This document shows positions 32,306 through 33,404 of a stretch of DNA of 33,404 nucleotides, in pieces. The stretch's first letter is position 1, and every line of letters starts with the position of its first letter. A model generated the notes under the pieces. The model was not told the origin of the DNA. It made no database searches and saw only the letters and a program-made list of their open reading frames with translations. The translations under genes were made by a program, and so were the position numbers. Origin of the DNA: JAISST01 sp050434145 (lineage in GTDB: Bacteria; Fusobacteriota; Fusobacteriia; Fusobacteriales; Fusobacteriaceae); contig NZ_JBNPVX010000033.1 in the NCBI RefSeq assembly GCF_050434145.1, positions 1-33,404 on the forward strand. Direction: 5' to 3'.

Positions 32306-32365
32306 GTGTCATATTTTTATGACACATTATATTTTTTCTGTATATCTTGTATACGATTTATACAA
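32306..32365 (-). promoter_or_regulatory. kduI promoter with two palindromic operator candidates
   Basis: On the minus strand a TATAAT (complement of 32326-32331) lies between two palindromes. Upstream, TTGTATA-N5-TATACAA (32347-32365) covers the -35 region. Downstream, GTGTCATA-TTTT-TATGACAC (32306-32325) covers the likely transcription start. The first fits a GntR/FCD operator. The second resembles sites of a dimeric CRP/FNR-type or other regulator, or could form a leader hairpin. Confidence 0.65.
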
Positions 32366-32470
32366 TACTTTTAATAGGATGATACCATTCTTTTTTTCTG
32401 ATGTCAACCCATATTTATTCTTACTTAATTGGGACTAGAAATTTTCTATATTACTATGATATTTAAATCG

Positions 32471-32505
32471 CAAAAAAACCATAAACAAGAAATCTCATTT
32501 ATGGT
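32471..32505 (-). terminator. Intrinsic terminator after the cold-shock gene
   Basis: On the minus strand ACCATAAA, a 12-base loop and TTTATGGT, then seven T. Confidence 0.85.
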
Positions 32506-32528
32506 CCCCAAAATATTTTATTTAAAAT

Positions 32529-32726
32529 CTAATCTTTTTTTATATTTTTAGCTTGTGGTCCTTTCTCTCCACTAACTAAATCAAAAGAAACCTCATCATT
32601 TTCATTCAAATTCTTAAACCCATTTGTTTGAATCTCACTATAATGAGCAAATACCTCTTTTCCATCCTCACCAACAATAAATCCAAATCCTTTGTCTTGG
32701 TCAAACCATTTTACTTTACCTTTCAT
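32529..32726 (-). CDS. cspA: Cold-shock protein
   Basis: 65 residues from ATG at 32726, four to five bases after GGAGGT. An in-frame ATG at 32738 overlaps that RBS. A single cold-shock domain that binds single-stranded RNA/DNA and melts RNA structure: GKVKWFDQDKGFGFI (RNP1 KGFGFI at 12-17), VFAHYSEI (RNP2) and the closing VSFDLVSGEKGPQAKNI. Length is normal. It is monocistronic, with a promoter about 150 bases upstream and its own terminator. The long leader is typical of temperature-controlled csp mRNAs. Confidence 0.96.
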   Translation of the reverse strand: MKGKVKWFDQDKGFGFIVGEDGKEVFAHYSEIQTNGFKNLNENDEVSFDLVSGEKGPQAKNIKKD

Positions 32727-32882
32727 TGTTACCTCCATAAATATTATTTAATGATATTTTACCTTAAATCCAGTGATTCTTAATAAAACACAATATTTAT
32801 AAAGGCTAATCAAAAGAAAAATCTCTTATAACTATAATTATTATATTAAAATGTATATAAAGCTATTTTATCACTATCACTC

Positions 32883-32911
32883 ATGATACACTCTTTCTCT
32901 CCAAAAGTCAA
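32883..32911 (-). promoter_or_regulatory. cspA promoter with long 5' leader
   Basis: On the minus strand TTGACT (complement of 32906-32911), 17-base gap, TATCAT (complement of 32883-32888). The transcript would start near 32876, leaving about 150 untranslated bases before the ATG. Confidence 0.65.
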
Positions 32912-32960
32912 TGCAAACTTTTAAAAATATATGATCATTATAGTCGATTATTGAATTATA

Positions 32961-33281
32961 TCATCTTCTACTTTTACTCAGGTTTATTTCTATAAAATCA
33001 AGTCTTGCCAACAAAGCTGCAATTTCAGATTTATTGGATCCAGAAATATTCGCAGCTTCAAGATATTCAAGGATTTTCTTTCTTTCATCAATTGTGGTAA
33101 TGGATGTTACAATATTTTCTGACTGTTGCATATATCCCTCAAGTAATATTTTTCCATTGTCTAGAAGAACAGCTTTGTTTATTATTTTTAATATTCCATC
33201 CAAAGAAGTAGCAATATAATTGCCTTCAGTTAAATATGCAGTTTTTGCAGCCAATGAATAGTTGAATTTTGGGATTTTCAT
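32961..33281 (-). CDS. Unknown small protein, operator-controlled
   Basis: 106 residues, ATG after a GGGTG site about nine bases upstream. No signal or membrane segment. The first part (KIPKFNYSLAAKTAYLTEGNYIATSLDGILKIINKAVLLDNGKILLEGY) could be a small domain. The second half is predicted helical (TIDERKKILEYLEAANISGSNKSEIAALLARLDFIEINLSK). I do not recognise a family. It has its own sigma-70-like promoter (TTGCTA, 17 bases, TATTAT on the minus strand, complement of 33341-33369) and a 20-bp palindrome between promoter and start, so it seems to be a regulated single gene. Confidence 0.65.
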   Translation of the reverse strand: MKIPKFNYSLAAKTAYLTEGNYIATSLDGILKIINKAVLLDNGKILLEGYMQQSENIVTSITTIDERKKILEYLEAANISGSNKSEIAALLARLDFIEINLSKSRR

Positions 33282-33300
33282 ATATTATATCACCCACAAT

Positions 33301-33369
33301 TTATTTCAAGTTTGAAATAATTATTTACTGTATCAAGTATATAATACCACAAAATACAGTTATTAGCAA
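33301..33369 (-). promoter_or_regulatory. Promoter and 20-bp palindromic operator candidate
   Basis: TTATTTCAAGTTTGAAATAA (33301-33320) is two perfect 9-bp arms around a two-base centre. It lies just downstream of the predicted start of transcription (-10 at 33341-33346, -35 at 33364-33369), a position for roadblock repression. The form is like sites bound by MarR- or TetR-type dimers. Confidence 0.6.
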
Positions 33370-33404
33370 ACAATAAAAAAATAAGTAAACAAAATAAATT
33401 TCTC

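Overview
The DNA is very AT-rich, with strong AGGAGG-type ribosome binding sites and frequent TTG/GTG starts. Gene content includes a butyrate-pathway hydroxybutyryl-CoA dehydrogenase, a tripartite tricarboxylate transporter, CstA, AzlCD and uronate genes. Intergenic repeats carry GTGAGGC and GCAACAGCTTA words. I read it as a chromosomal segment of a Fusobacterium-like member of the Fusobacteriota. The lineage is inferred from protein flavour and repeats, not from a search.

Left end (1-5247) is accessory. Two tiny hydrophobic/amphipathic peptide genes on the minus strand lie inside a cassette whose 66-bp promoter/RBS block is duplicated 256 bp apart. The block contains paired TGTAACT repeats 20 bp apart. 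A third pair precedes the promoter of an orphan CARF-HEPN RNase (Csx2/DxTHG family). Then come an HrgC-like membrane protein, an unknown one-TM protein, an ankyrin lipoprotein and a 163-bp tandem repeat carrying a perfect hairpin.

Housekeeping core (5248-17700): typA, truB and a membrane-anchored DUF4015-type glycosidase-like protein run leftwards. hbd, mutL, rlmH, DUF1292 and DUF1934-like genes, a TPR lipoprotein and lysS run rightwards.

Transport and amino-acid region (17889-24638): lrgAB, ilvE, an unknown gene, cstA, trxA (CNPC active site) and azlCD. ilvE is preceded by what looks like a ribosome-mediated attenuator: a 16-residue leader peptide with seven Leu/Ile/Val codons, then mutually exclusive hairpins ending in an intrinsic terminator just before the ilvE RBS. 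I see no T-box. ilvE makes or degrades branched-chain amino acids and azlCD probably exports them.

Uronate operon (32279 down to 24669, minus strand): kduI, a NanA-like lyase, tctC-tctB-tctA, a GntR/FCD regulator, a KduD/DhuD-like SDR and an MsmX/UgpC-type ATPase. KduI and the SDR convert unsaturated-uronate products to 2-keto-3-deoxygluconate. The lyase may split that (or a sialate) into pyruvate plus aldehyde, and the TTT system may import the substrate. Two palindromes sit on the kduI promoter and a stable hairpin lies between tctC and tctB. The right edge holds a cold-shock gene with a long leader and a small unknown gene with a palindromic operator candidate.
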